50,179 nt of DNA from Treponema sp. (lineage in GTDB: Bacteria > Spirochaetota > Spirochaetia > Treponematales > Treponemataceae). The stretch spans positions 1 through 50,179 of the forward strand of contig JAGCTZ010000011.1 in NCBI GenBank assembly GCA_017963165.1. The letters run 5' to 3'. Both the position numbers and the translations under genes were made by a program. The notes under the pieces were generated by a model, which was given only the letters and a program-made list of their open reading frames with translations, did no database searches and was not told the DNA's origin. Numbering within the stretch: the stretch's first letter is position 1; every line of letters begins with the position of its first letter. This document shows, piece after piece, positions 42,655 through 50,179 of the stretch.

Positions 42655-43656
42655 ATGAGAGTTGTCAGATTTTCTGTAGTTTTATTTCTTTCTTTATTCA
42701 TGTTTAGTGCCTGTAAACCTGATCCCGAGTTAGGTGATTTTAAAGCAAGCGTGGCACTTTCTCCAGATTCGCCGCAAACGACTGTTATTGTTTCCTGGAA
42801 ACCGTCAGAAAATGCCGAAAGTTATTCTATTCAAAGAACCTGCGTTCGTGATGGAATTGTCCAGTTAGAAAATTTTTACGAATATAACGGGCCCGAATTA
42901 TCATTTGTTGATAATACCTGCGAAAGCGGTACAGAATATACTTATGTTGTAACAGCAACAGCATTTTTCCCGGGTCTTTTTGTCAGACATAATCAATCCA
43001 AAGAATCAAAACCGTGTTCTATAACAACAGAAAAGAATCCTCTTCAAACTCTTGATTATCCAAAAAATGTTACTGTCGAACAGGCTTTAGATAAACCTAA
43101 AACTCTTACAATTTCATGGGATGCTGTTGATAATGCTCTTTTATATGAAATATATATGGATTCAAAAAAACTTACTGAAGTTTCTGAAACTACGTATTCT
43201 GTAGAACATTTAAAAGATGATGAAGTTTTTTCTTTCAAAATCAAAGCTTTAAAAGGTTATGAATACAGTGTTTTTTCTGCAAAGAGTTCGGGTAGAGTTG
43301 GCAAGGCACAAAATCTTACAAAAGAAACTTCTTTGATGTTAACTAATGATATAAAGGAAAGTATATATTCTATGAAAGATGAATTGTGGTTTAAATGTAA
43401 ACCGCAGAAGGGAATTCTTTCTTTTTATACTTATTCTGATAATATTTCCAGCCTTACAATTTTTTCGGAAGATGGAACTGTTGCAGCAACAGGAATTCCT
43501 TTGTTTATTTTAGATGCGGATGATAACTATTCAGGATGGGATCAGGGAGTACAGATAAATTTGAAAAATGTTATTGAAAATTTTTCTGAAAACAGTATGT
43601 ATTATCTGCGGATTTCTAAAAAAGATTTCTGGTCGTTTGATATTTGTGTAGAATAG
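42655..43656 (+). CDS. Lipoprotein with two fibronectin type III domains
   Basis: A 333-residue exported protein with a lipobox MFSAC (Cys20). Two FnIII-like modules follow: about 32-125 (TVIVSWKPSENAESYSIQRT ... GTEYTYVVTATAF) and about 133-215 (TLTISWDAVDNALLYEIYMD ... EVFSFKIKALKGY). The last 115 residues form a beta-rich module ending YYLRISKKDFWSFDICVE, similar in look to prepeptidase C-terminal domains. Surface lipoproteins of this make-up bind ligands or carbohydrates. The next gene encodes another FnIII lipoprotein 12 bp downstream, so they form a pair. No enzyme motif seen. Confidence 0.82.
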   Translation: MRVVRFSVVLFLSLFMFSACKPDPELGDFKASVALSPDSPQTTVIVSWKPSENAESYSIQRTCVRDGIVQLENFYEYNGPELSFVDNTCESGTEYTYVVTATAFFPGLFVRHNQSKESKPCSITTEKNPLQTLDYPKNVTVEQALDKPKTLTISWDAVDNALLYEIYMDSKKLTEVSETTYSVEHLKDDEVFSFKIKALKGYEYSVFSAKSSGRVGKAQNLTKETSLMLTNDIKESIYSMKDELWFKCKPQKGILSFYTYSDNISSLTIFSEDGTVAATGIPLFILDADDNYSGWDQGVQINLKNVIENFSENSMYYLRISKKDFWSFDICVE

Positions 43657-43663
43657 GGGGGGG
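43656..43663 (+). repeat. G8 homopolymer tract in the ribosome-binding region
   Basis: Eight consecutive G residues run from the last base of the upstream TAG stop to five bases before the next ATG (CAGAG between). They supply the only purine-rich ribosome-binding site for the second lipoprotein, so tract length would change its position and strength. Confidence 0.8.
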
Positions 43664-43668
43664 CAGAG

Positions 43669-44340
43669 ATGAAAAATATAAAGAATTTTTTATGTGCCGG
43701 GCTTTTTCTGCTTTTATTTTCGGGATGTCAGAATATTTTTACTTTTACTAAATCTCCGTCAGCTCCCAAAAAGCTTTCTGTAAAAAATATTACTTCCGAA
43801 AGTGCGGTTGTTACCTGGCAGGCGGCAAAAAACGCCGGTTCTTATGAAGTTGTATGGTTAAAAAAAGGTAGAGACTCTGGTCCTGGAATAACTGTATATA
43901 AAACGCGTGTTGAATTAACCGAGCTTGAATATGATGAAGAATATACTGTTTTAGTTCGTGCAATGCCCGATAGTTATTCTGATAAAGTAAAACCGAGCCA
44001 TTATGTAAAAATCAATTTTAAGACAAAAGATGATGTTGCGCCTGAAGGTGGATTTATTCGTCCAAGAAATGTAAAAATCCAGCTTGATGACTCAAACAAA
44101 ATAAAGCTTTCCTGGGATCCTGTAGAAAATGCAGTTTATTATGATATAGAATTGGAATATCAGACCAGCAAACAGGAAAATATACCAATAAGATATACAG
44201 TTTCCGCTGTAAGTACAGAATTCATTGTGGAAAATCTAAAATATGGAAATGCAGTTGTCTGTAAAATTGCCGCTAGAAATTCTGCTTTAACAGATTCCTG
44301 CCGATGGTCAAAGCCTGTGTCATTAGAAATAGGGCAATAA
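43669..44340 (+). CDS. Lipoprotein with two fibronectin type III domains (second copy)
   Basis: A 223-residue lipoprotein with lipobox LFSGC (Cys20). FnIII modules lie at about 32-118 (NITSESAVVTWQAAKNAGSY ... YTVLVRAMPDSY) and about 130-223 (KIKLSWDPVENAVYYDIELE ... NAVVCKIAARNS). It resembles the upstream lipoprotein in architecture but lacks its C-terminal module. The start codon is preceded by a G8 tract, which makes phase-variable translation possible. It is probably exposed in the outer membrane or periplasm. Partner or ligand unknown. Confidence 0.82.
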   Translation: MKNIKNFLCAGLFLLLFSGCQNIFTFTKSPSAPKKLSVKNITSESAVVTWQAAKNAGSYEVVWLKKGRDSGPGITVYKTRVELTELEYDEEYTVLVRAMPDSYSDKVKPSHYVKINFKTKDDVAPEGGFIRPRNVKIQLDDSNKIKLSWDPVENAVYYDIELEYQTSKQENIPIRYTVSAVSTEFIVENLKYGNAVVCKIAARNSALTDSCRWSKPVSLEIGQ

Positions 44341-44396
44341 CCCCGTTTCTTTCTTGTCACCTTAACAAAATTCTTTTATTCATATATACTATTTTG

Positions 44397-44402
44397 TATA
44401 AT
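44397..44402 (+). promoter_or_regulatory. -10 box upstream of hexokinase
   Basis: A perfect TATAAT lies 23 bases before ATG 44426, leaving a short leader with AGGAA. The -35 match is poor. Confidence 0.4.
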
Positions 44403-44425
44403 TTTTAAAATATAGGAATAAAACA

Positions 44426-45718
44426 ATGAATACAACTGTTTCCGCTTTTTTGATGAAGCACAATTTTGTTAATCATATTGATGTACTTTCTCTTGCAAAA
44501 GGAATTCTTGATGACATGAGAAAGGGGCTTAAAAAACAGCCTGCCGATCAGGATATGATCCGCACTTTCTGTAATCCACCGAAAAAATCTGCAGCAAATG
44601 AATCTGTAATTGTAATTGATGCTGGTGGTACAAATTTCCGTTCCTGTCTTGTAACATTTGATGCTGCAGGTGTTCCGGTTATAAGCGAAATGGAAAAAAC
44701 TCGTATGCCGGGAGTTGAACGAGAGCTTAGCCGAAAGGAGTTTTTTGAACAATTTGCAACTAATCTTGAACACTTAAAGAACAAAGCCGACAGAATTGGT
44801 TTCTGTTTTTCTTATCCAATGGAAATCCAGAAAGATGGAGACGGAATCCTTCTCGGTTTTTCAAAGGAAGTAAAAGCTCCGGAAGTTGTTGGTTGTAAAG
44901 TAGGCGAGTGTCTTAAAGAAGCTTTGGCTGCTCATGGCTGGAATACAATAAAACGAATTACAATGTGTAATGATACAGTATCTGCTTTGCTTGCTGGAGC
45001 TGCATGTGCTGGTGAAACTCACCGTTATTCTTCATATATTGGCTATATTCTTGGAACAGGAATGAATGCCGCTTATCTTCAGCCTGATTGTGATTGCTGC
45101 AAAATTGAAAAGCAGATTATTGTCTGCGAAAGCGGAAAATATCGTTCTGTAAACCGTTCTGATTTTGATATAGAATTTGATAAAACAACTGTAAAACCAG
45201 GTGTTTTCTTCCTTGAAAAACAGTGTTCAGGTGCTTATCTTGGCCCTGTTTCTACAATAATTTTACAGACAGCAGCCCGCGAAGGTTTATTTAGTGAAGG
45301 TGTTTCAAAGGCTTTACTGGAGCTTTCTGAACCACTTACACTCATTGAAATGGATAAATTCCTTCACGGTCCATTCAATAAAGACTGTATTCTTGGAAAA
45401 ATTGCCTGTGAAGCTGCAAATTCAGAAGATTTGGACACAATGTACCAGCTTTTGGATGCAGTTGTAGAACGTTCTGCCCGATGTTCAGCAGCAATTTTAA
45501 CAGCCTGTGCAATTCAAACTGGTGCCGGTCAGAATGCTGCAAACCCAATCTGTATTTTGTGTAATGGTACAACCTTCTATAAAACCTGGATGGTAAAAGA
45601 ACGTACTGCCGCCTATCTGGACGAAATCTTGACAAATAAGCTTGGAATCCACTGGGAAATTGTCTCTGCAGAAAACGATATTACACTTGGAACAGCAATT
45701 GCAGGGCTGATTGAATAG
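44426..45718 (+). CDS. Hexokinase, eukaryote-like family
   Basis: A 430-residue ATP-dependent sugar kinase giving hexose 6-phosphate for glycolysis. Family blocks: phosphate-1 loop VIVIDAGGTNFRSCLVTFDA (about 62-81), sugar-binding IGFCFSYPMEIQKDGDGILL, GFSKEVKAPEVVGCKVGE, catalytic Asp in MCNDTVSALLAGA, and GYILGTGMNAAYLQP. This is the actin-fold hexokinase type known from treponemes, not the bacterial ROK/Glk type. It stands alone between lipoprotein and flagellar genes. AGGAA precedes the ATG. Confidence 0.92.
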   Translation: MNTTVSAFLMKHNFVNHIDVLSLAKGILDDMRKGLKKQPADQDMIRTFCNPPKKSAANESVIVIDAGGTNFRSCLVTFDAAGVPVISEMEKTRMPGVERELSRKEFFEQFATNLEHLKNKADRIGFCFSYPMEIQKDGDGILLGFSKEVKAPEVVGCKVGECLKEALAAHGWNTIKRITMCNDTVSALLAGAACAGETHRYSSYIGYILGTGMNAAYLQPDCDCCKIEKQIIVCESGKYRSVNRSDFDIEFDKTTVKPGVFFLEKQCSGAYLGPVSTIILQTAAREGLFSEGVSKALLELSEPLTLIEMDKFLHGPFNKDCILGKIACEAANSEDLDTMYQLLDAVVERSARCSAAILTACAIQTGAGQNAANPICILCNGTTFYKTWMVKERTAAYLDEILTNKLGIHWEIVSAENDITLGTAIAGLIE

Positions 45719-45780
45719 AACATACACGATTTCTTGTATAAATATATTTGATAGATTTTCAATTGTGTGCTACAATTATT

Positions 45781-45786
45781 TATAAT
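45781..45786 (+). promoter_or_regulatory. -10 box of the flbB-flgE operon
   Basis: TATAAT lies 20 bases before ATG 45807; a possible -35 TTCAAT is 17 bp upstream. No sigma-28-type consensus was recognised. Confidence 0.4.
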
Positions 45787-45806
45787 GCTATGATGTGAGG
45801 GGATGC

Positions 45807-46436
45807 ATGTCATTTAAACAAAGTTTTGGAAAATCGTTTGTTCTTATCTTAATAATCATAATCCTTGTAATCGGTGGCCTTTTGTGGTTCGATTACCTTG
45901 GAATTGTTCGTGTAAAAACAATATTTTCTCCTGTATATAAATTGATGGGAAAAGAAGTACAGACTACTCAGACTGCAACCCAATCTAAGCCCCTTGTTGC
46001 AAATCTTGACGAAGATCGCCTGAATAAACAGAAAGAAGCAATTGATATCCGCATAGAAGAGCTTGATAAGCGTGAAACAGAGCTGGAAGAATCAGAACAG
46101 AAGAATGCTCAGATTGCTGCAGAACTTGCTGAAAGAGAAAAAAATCAAGAAGAACGTGAAAAAACATTTAACTTGAATGTAAAAAAATACGATGATAAAG
46201 AAGTAAACATTGAACAGATTGCTAATAATCTGAACGGTATGAGACCTGAAGCCGCCGTGGCCATACTTGTTGCGATGGATGATCAGATTGTAATTGACGT
46301 CCTTCGTAAGGTAGAAGAAATGGCTAAGGAAAACGGGTCTGCATCTATGGGTTCTTACTGGCTGTCTTTAATGCCATCTGACCGGGCTGCAGATATACAG
46401 CGGAAGATGATAAGTAAGCCGGAGTCCCTGGAATAA
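45807..46436 (+). CDS. flbB: Periplasmic-type flagellar collar protein FlbB
   Basis: About 209 residues from ATG 45807, which has GAGGGG four bases upstream; the frame opens at GTG 45795. One membrane helix (about 6-27) precedes an unstructured linker, a long coiled coil (about 70-130; RIEELDKRETELEESEQKNA) and a C-terminal helical domain resembling MgtE_N/FliG (LNGMRPEAAVAILVAMDDQI). FlbB is a base protein of the spirochaete-specific collar that assembles the periplasmic motor and stator. It begins a flagellar unit whose next gene starts about 50 bp on. Confidence 0.82.
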   Translation: MSFKQSFGKSFVLILIIIILVIGGLLWFDYLGIVRVKTIFSPVYKLMGKEVQTTQTATQSKPLVANLDEDRLNKQKEAIDIRIEELDKRETELEESEQKNAQIAAELAEREKNQEEREKTFNLNVKKYDDKEVNIEQIANNLNGMRPEAAVAILVAMDDQIVIDVLRKVEEMAKENGSASMGSYWLSLMPSDRAADIQRKMISKPESLE

Positions 46437-46487
46437 CCGCTCAAGCTGGCAATCCTTCAATTTTGTTTACAGTCAGGAGGATTGCCA

Positions 46488-47927
46488 ATGCAGGCAATTG
46501 TATCGGATATCATCGTAAGTCAAGCCCTTCAAACAGGCCAGTTACAAGTATCCCAAAATTTAAATAACAACTCCTCTAATTCATTGTCTTTTTCGGACAT
46601 GCTGAATTCTTTACGTTCTGAACATAATATTTCACAGTCGGAGCAAAAACCTGCTGTTGAGTCAGATGCTCAGTCTCGCGTAGAAAATACAGATAAAACC
46701 GAAAAATCCGAACTGCAGTCAAAAGATCAGAAACCTGTTGAACAAACTGATGAAAAACAGACTTCGGAAACTGTAGACCAGGAACAGAAAGTAAATAAAA
46801 AAGATTCGGAAAAGTCAGAAAAAACTTTAAAAACCGAAGAAGATTCAAGTGATGCTTCAAAGAAAAACACTGTAAAGAAAAATAATACTGCTTTGAATCA
46901 AACCGAAAAAGCTGCAGAACAGAATGAAAAACTTCTGGACGAGCAGAAAGTAAAAGCTGTACAGAATGCAGAAAATAACTTTGAAGAAACTCTTAATGCA
47001 TCTGAATTAAATGAAGCTGAATTTGAAACCAAAAATCTTGAGTTTATTGACAACAATTCCAAAGAATTAGAGCTTAACGTAGAAAATAACGAAATCGATT
47101 CAGAATTATCACAGCTTGCTTCTATGTATAATCAGAACAGAATCCAGAAGGAACCTGTTGAAAAAAGTTCTGATGCAGACCTGAAAAATGAAATTGCAGT
47201 AGATTCGGACAAAACAAAGCTTAATGCAGAAAATGATCCACTTTCAAAGATTGTCGTACGAGATGAACGAACTACAGCTGCAAAAAATCAGGAACAAAAT
47301 CCGAGCCAGCTTATACAGAATGAGAAAAACACTGATAAGTCAGATAAATCTCAGTTAAAAGAAAATGTACAGCCTTTACAGGTTGAATTAAATTCCGATA
47401 ATTCTGCAACTATAACAATGGAACTTGCGCAGCCGGAAATTACAGACGTTGCTGCCAATACCCAGACTTTCCAGACTATGCTTTCAAATCAGATTGAAGC
47501 AAATGCTCCTGATTTAGTAAAGGCTGGAACAATTCTGTTAAAGGATAATGATAAAGGTACTATTAATCTTGTACTTCATCCGGATGATCTTGGTAATGTA
47601 AAGATTCATCTTTCGATGGACGGCAAGACTATAAGCGCACATATTACTGTCAATACAAAGGAAGCTCTGGAGGTATTTAAAGATAATGCCCAGACTTTAA
47701 GGGAGGCCTTTGCAAAGAATGGTTTTGATACTTCAAATTTTGATGTTTCTTACAACGGAAATTCAAATGGTCAGAATCAATCTTTCGAAGAGATGTATGA
47801 CGGTTCACAATTTATGGCAAGAAAAGTTTATAACGATTTCTTGAGTGGTGGGAATGAAGATGGATATATTCAGGATGCGTACGAATTTGCAGTAAATTCT
47901 GAATATTCAATTAACATTGTCGCATAA
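46488..47927 (+). CDS. fliK: Flagellar hook-length control protein FliK
   Basis: About 479 residues from ATG 46488, with AGGAGG seven bases upstream; TTG 46482 is too close to it. The first 300 residues are a low-complexity Glu/Lys/Asn/Gln-rich ruler region. The C-terminal Flg_hook domain (about 335-430) has GTINLVLHPDDLGNVKIHLS and ITVNTKEALEVFKDNAQTLR, the substrate-switching part. FliK measures the hook and triggers the export switch. It lies between flbB and flgD, an order seen in treponemal flgE operons (the gene called tap1 there). Confidence 0.9.
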   Translation: MQAIVSDIIVSQALQTGQLQVSQNLNNNSSNSLSFSDMLNSLRSEHNISQSEQKPAVESDAQSRVENTDKTEKSELQSKDQKPVEQTDEKQTSETVDQEQKVNKKDSEKSEKTLKTEEDSSDASKKNTVKKNNTALNQTEKAAEQNEKLLDEQKVKAVQNAENNFEETLNASELNEAEFETKNLEFIDNNSKELELNVENNEIDSELSQLASMYNQNRIQKEPVEKSSDADLKNEIAVDSDKTKLNAENDPLSKIVVRDERTTAAKNQEQNPSQLIQNEKNTDKSDKSQLKENVQPLQVELNSDNSATITMELAQPEITDVAANTQTFQTMLSNQIEANAPDLVKAGTILLKDNDKGTINLVLHPDDLGNVKIHLSMDGKTISAHITVNTKEALEVFKDNAQTLREAFAKNGFDTSNFDVSYNGNSNGQNQSFEEMYDGSQFMARKVYNDFLSGGNEDGYIQDAYEFAVNSEYSINIVA

Positions 47928-47954
47928 TGTGACGATAACAAGATTACCGGGGCA

Positions 47955-47980
47955 CCCTTCGACAAGCTCAGGGACCGCGG
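47955..47980 (+). repeat. Dispersed 26-nt repeat, copy between fliK and flgD
   Basis: Identical over 26 nt to the copy inside mutL (11987-12012). It fills most of the short fliK-flgD gap and ends 13 bases before the flgD Shine-Dalgarno, so it is transcribed in the operon leader of flgD. Confidence 0.85.
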
Positions 47981-48004
47981 TAATGACATGTTTAAGGAGA
48001 AGTG

Positions 48005-48448
48005 ATGGAACTACTTAACACAACAATGTCTGCCAGTGATAAGGCAATGGTCGATCAGGCTGTTGATTATTACAACAAGCAGAACACAACAACAGGACGC
48101 ACTGTTTCCAACGAACTAGGTAAGGATGATTTCTTAAAGCTGCTTATTACTCAGCTTCAGAATCAGGATCCTACAAGCCCTATGGAAAATAACGAGTTTA
48201 TTGCCCAGATGGCTCAGTTCAGTTCTTTGGAACAGATGACTAACATGAGTACTTCGTTTGCAAAAATGGCATCTTTTATTACAAGCCAGGAAGCAACGTC
48301 TACTTTGGGTAAAACAGTGGAATTAAATGTGGGAGATACAACCACTACAGGAATTGTGGAAGGGGCAACCAGAGGGGATAATCCACAGATTCTTGTAAAT
48401 GGTATGTACTACACTTTAGATAAAATAGCAGCGATTTACGCTAACTAG
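48005..48448 (+). CDS. flgD: Flagellar hook assembly scaffold protein FlgD
   Basis: A 147-residue hook-cap protein. The conserved N-terminal block [20 protein letters not shown] then [20 protein letters not shown] is unmistakable. It is short for FlgD (often over 200) and lacks most of the C-terminal FlgD Ig/tudor region, as is usual in spirochaetes. ATG 48005 has AAGGAG five bases upstream; GTG 48002 is also in frame. It needs FlgE, encoded next, as its substrate. Confidence 0.94.
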   Translation: MELLNTTMSASDKAMVDQAVDYYNKQNTTTGRTVSNELGKDDFLKLLITQLQNQDPTSPMENNEFIAQMAQFSSLEQMTNMSTSFAKMASFITSQEATSTLGKTVELNVGDTTTTGIVEGATRGDNPQILVNGMYYTLDKIAAIYAN

Positions 48449-48487
48449 CAAAAAGGATTTAAACAAAAAAAAGGAAGGTGAAGCTTT

Positions 48488-49879
48488 ATGATGAGATCAC
48501 TTTATTCTGGTGTTTCAGGGTTGCAGAATCATCAGACAAGAATGGACGTTATTGGTAACAACATCTCAAACGTTAACACAATTGGTTTTAAGAGGGGACG
48601 TGTTAACTTTCAGGATATGATAAGCCAGCAGATGCAGGGTGCAGCAAAACCAACAGATGAGCTTGGTGGTGTAAACCCTAAAGAAGTTGGACTTGGTATG
48701 ACTGTTGCTGCCATTGACAATATCTTTAATCAGGGAAACCTGCAGTCAACAGGAGTTTCTACTGATATTGCTATTCAGGGTAACGGATTCTTTATATTAA
48801 AGAATGGGGAGGAATCTTTTTATACAAGAGCCGGTGCGTTCAGTCTTGATACAGACGGAACACTCGTAAACCCTGCAAATGGTATGCGCGTTCAGGGTTG
48901 GATGGCAGAAGAAGTAAACGGTCAGATGCTTGTAAGCACAGCCGCTACTCCAACTGATTTGACAATTCCTGTTGGTGCAAAGGATCCTGCAAAAGAAACA
49001 CAGAACGTTTTATTTGCATGTAACTTGAACAAAACAACTCCAGAAATTACGGACGGAGCTAGTCTTGAAGATATCCGCAAGGGAACATGGGGAACAGAGC
49101 AGGAAATCTACGACAGCTTCGGTAACAAGCATTTGCTTTCTGTATCTTTCCAGAGAGTTCCAGGAAATCCAAACCAGTGGCAGGCTACAGTAAATGTTGA
49201 TGAAGACAATGCAGATTTTACACAGACACGTATTGGTTTGGGTTCAACAGACGGAATGGAAAATACATTCATCGTTCAGTTTGATAACATGGGTGCATTA
49301 CAGTCTGTAACAGACAGCGCAGGAAATGTTTCAAATGATTTTGGTCAGATTGAACTTGTAACTTCTTTTACAGTTCCAGAATCAAATGCTGATGCCGATG
49401 GAAATCCATATCGCCAGACATTTAATATTAATCTTGGTACAATCGGAAGCTTCGAAAATACAATCACACAGTCTGCTTCTAAGTCTACAACAAAAGCTTT
49501 CTACCAGGACGGATATACACTTGGATATCTTGATACATTCAAGATTGACTCAAGTGGTGTAATCACAGGTGTTTATTCAAACGGTACAAACAGAACAATT
49601 GGTCAGATTGCTTTGGCAACATTCGCAAATGACCGTGGTCTTGAAAAAGCCGGAGACAGTACTTTTGTTGAATCTAACAACTCTGGTATGGCCAGAATAG
49701 GGGAATCTGGTGTAGCAGGAAAAGGTACTTTGATGGCTGGTGCTTTGGAAATGTCAAACGTTGATTTGTCAGAACAGTTGACAGATATGATTGTAACCCA
49801 GCGTGGTTTCCAGTCCAACGCAAAGACAATTCAAACAGCAGATACATTGCTTGAAACTGTATTGAGTTTGAAGCGATAA
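48488..49879 (+). CDS. flgE: Flagellar hook protein FlgE
   Basis: A 463-residue hook subunit. The N-terminal rod/hook signature is [20 protein letters not shown] then [15 protein letters not shown]; the C-terminus ends [39 protein letters not shown]. Lys165 (in PVGAK) and Cys178 (in VLFACNLNK) lie where T. denticola FlgE forms the self-catalysed lysinoalanine cross-link between subunits. AAGGAAGG precedes the start; ATG 48491 is an alternative. A terminator follows about 86 bp on, so the message ends here and does not continue to flbD-motA as in other treponemes. Confidence 0.96.
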   Translation: MMRSLYSGVSGLQNHQTRMDVIGNNISNVNTIGFKRGRVNFQDMISQQMQGAAKPTDELGGVNPKEVGLGMTVAAIDNIFNQGNLQSTGVSTDIAIQGNGFFILKNGEESFYTRAGAFSLDTDGTLVNPANGMRVQGWMAEEVNGQMLVSTAATPTDLTIPVGAKDPAKETQNVLFACNLNKTTPEITDGASLEDIRKGTWGTEQEIYDSFGNKHLLSVSFQRVPGNPNQWQATVNVDEDNADFTQTRIGLGSTDGMENTFIVQFDNMGALQSVTDSAGNVSNDFGQIELVTSFTVPESNADADGNPYRQTFNINLGTIGSFENTITQSASKSTTKAFYQDGYTLGYLDTFKIDSSGVITGVYSNGTNRTIGQIALATFANDRGLEKAGDSTFVESNNSGMARIGESGVAGKGTLMAGALEMSNVDLSEQLTDMIVTQRGFQSNAKTIQTADTLLETVLSLKR

Positions 49880-49880
49880 T

Positions 49881-49941
49881 TTAGGTTATAGATTCCAGGT
49901 GCCAAGTGCCAGATGTTAGGTTTTAGGTGCTAGGTACTAGG
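49881..49941 (+). repeat. Degenerate GGT/TAGG simple repeat after flgE
   Basis: A run of overlapping motifs such as CCAGGTGCCAAGTGCCAG and TTAGGTTTTAGGTGCTAGG fills the spacer after flgE. It resembles the CAGGTTCC-type patch inside the helicase tail (38299-38331). No reading frame is kept. Confidence 0.6.
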
Positions 49942-49965
49942 AATTATAAATAAAAAGAAAATTTT

Positions 49966-50004
49966 ATCCCGGTAGATAATCCATCAATCTGCTGGGATTT
50001 TTTT
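49966..50004 (+). terminator. Intrinsic terminator of the flbB-flgE operon
   Basis: ATCCCGGTAGAT (49966-49977) pairs with ATCTGCTGGGAT (49987-49998) with two G-U pairs, followed by a long T-tract. Confidence 0.85.
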
Positions 50005-50029
50005 ATTTTTTTGAATATTGGGGGGCGTT

Positions 50030-50046
50030 ACGGGGGTATCCCCCGT
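50030..50046. other. Perfect GC-rich hairpin ACGGGGG-TAT-CCCCCGT
   Basis: A 7-bp stem of five G-C pairs plus ACs closes on a TAT loop. No T-tract follows, so it is not a standard terminator; it may be the first stem of the leader that follows. Confidence 0.55.
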
Positions 50047-50084
50047 TAGTTGTTACGATTAAACAATCTGAGTAAAAGTTGTAC

Positions 50085-50179
50085 TCTAAGTTGACGGACT
50101 TGGAGAGCCGGTGGAAGGCAGTCCCCCTCTGTGAGATTAAAAAACTCGACCGTTAGTTTGTGTCAAAGCAGGCCACCGT
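50085..50179 (+). promoter_or_regulatory. Possible cobalamin-riboswitch-like leader, truncated by the window end
   Basis: The order GAGAGCCGGTGGAAGGC, CAGTCCCCCTCTGTGA and then GTCAAAGCAGGCCACCG resembles the cobalamin riboswitch core (CCGGTG-AA, CNGTCCC...CTGTGA, AGCCAGG-ACC). CGGTGG can pair with the final CCACCG. The match is by eye and imperfect, and the regulated gene lies outside the window. Confidence 0.35.

Noticed and set aside
50085..50179. RNase P RNA or tmRNA as the identity of the right-edge structured region
   Set aside because: The conserved cores of those RNAs (for example GAGGAAAGTCC for RNase P) are not present; the riboswitch reading fits better.

Overview
The window reads as chromosome of a spirochaete, almost certainly a host- or rumen-associated Treponema. 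Supporting this are a periplasmic-flagellum sheath protein FlaA, the spirochaete flagellar collar protein FlbB, a FlgE hook protein with Lys and Cys where the treponemal lysinoalanine cross-link forms, a spirochaete-type radical SAM/SPASM protein, a eukaryote-like hexokinase, and the run amidase - GerMN protein - flaA - (alarmone synthetase, tRNA-Glu, dinG, plsC) - rpsT - HU - lnt - bactofilin - rho - rpmE, which as I remember it resembles the Treponema pallidum order. The DNA is AT-rich, coding is dense, and there is no transposase, prophage or CRISPR array.

Layout. 1-314: tail of an unidentified gene and its flank. 315-8226 (minus strand): a partner-switching signalling cluster (two SpoIIE-type PP2C phosphatases, a HATPase anti-sigma-like kinase, a STAS antagonist), then a ParB-like protein, a metallophosphoesterase and a membrane TPR protein with an Mrr-like C-terminus. 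8331-11279 (plus): two exported TPR/coiled-coil proteins. 11262-14553 (minus): coupled operon xseA-xseB-mutL. 14613-21290 (plus): four-gene sugar/peptide modification cluster (nucleotidyltransferase-like radical SAM protein, glycosyltransferase-like protein, a nucleotidyltransferase/PseG-like/methyltransferase triple fusion, ATP-grasp ligase). 21310-24009: cell-wall amidase, GerMN protein, flaA. 24215-28597: TPR-fused alarmone synthetase, tRNA-Glu, DinG-type helicase, acyltransferase. 28695-29460: a zinc-ribbon microprotein and two large imperfect palindromes. 29461-34402: rpsT, HU, lnt, bactofilin, rho, rpmE. 34470-42552: RlmK-type methyltransferase, two small or unknown genes, DEAD-box helicase, SRP RNA, ABC-F protein, UvrD/PcrA helicase. 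42655-44340: two fibronectin-III lipoproteins. 44426-45718: hexokinase. 45807-49879: flbB-fliK-flgD-flgE, closed by a terminator. 49880-50179: terminator and a possible cobalamin-riboswitch-like leader running off the window.

Themes. Motility dominates (FlaA, FlbB, FliK, FlgD, FlgE), alongside envelope biogenesis (amidase, Lnt, PlsC, bactofilin) and nucleic-acid maintenance (MutL, ExoVII, DinG, UvrD). The strongest candidates for new biology are the four-gene modification cluster with its triple fusion, the paired palindromic elements upstream of rpsT, a dispersed 26-nt repeat that has been absorbed in frame into mutL and the ATP-grasp gene, a G8 tract in a lipoprotein ribosome-binding region, and a recurrent promoter layout in which the -10 box lies 6-8 nt before the start codon with no Shine-Dalgarno, suggesting leaderless mRNAs.
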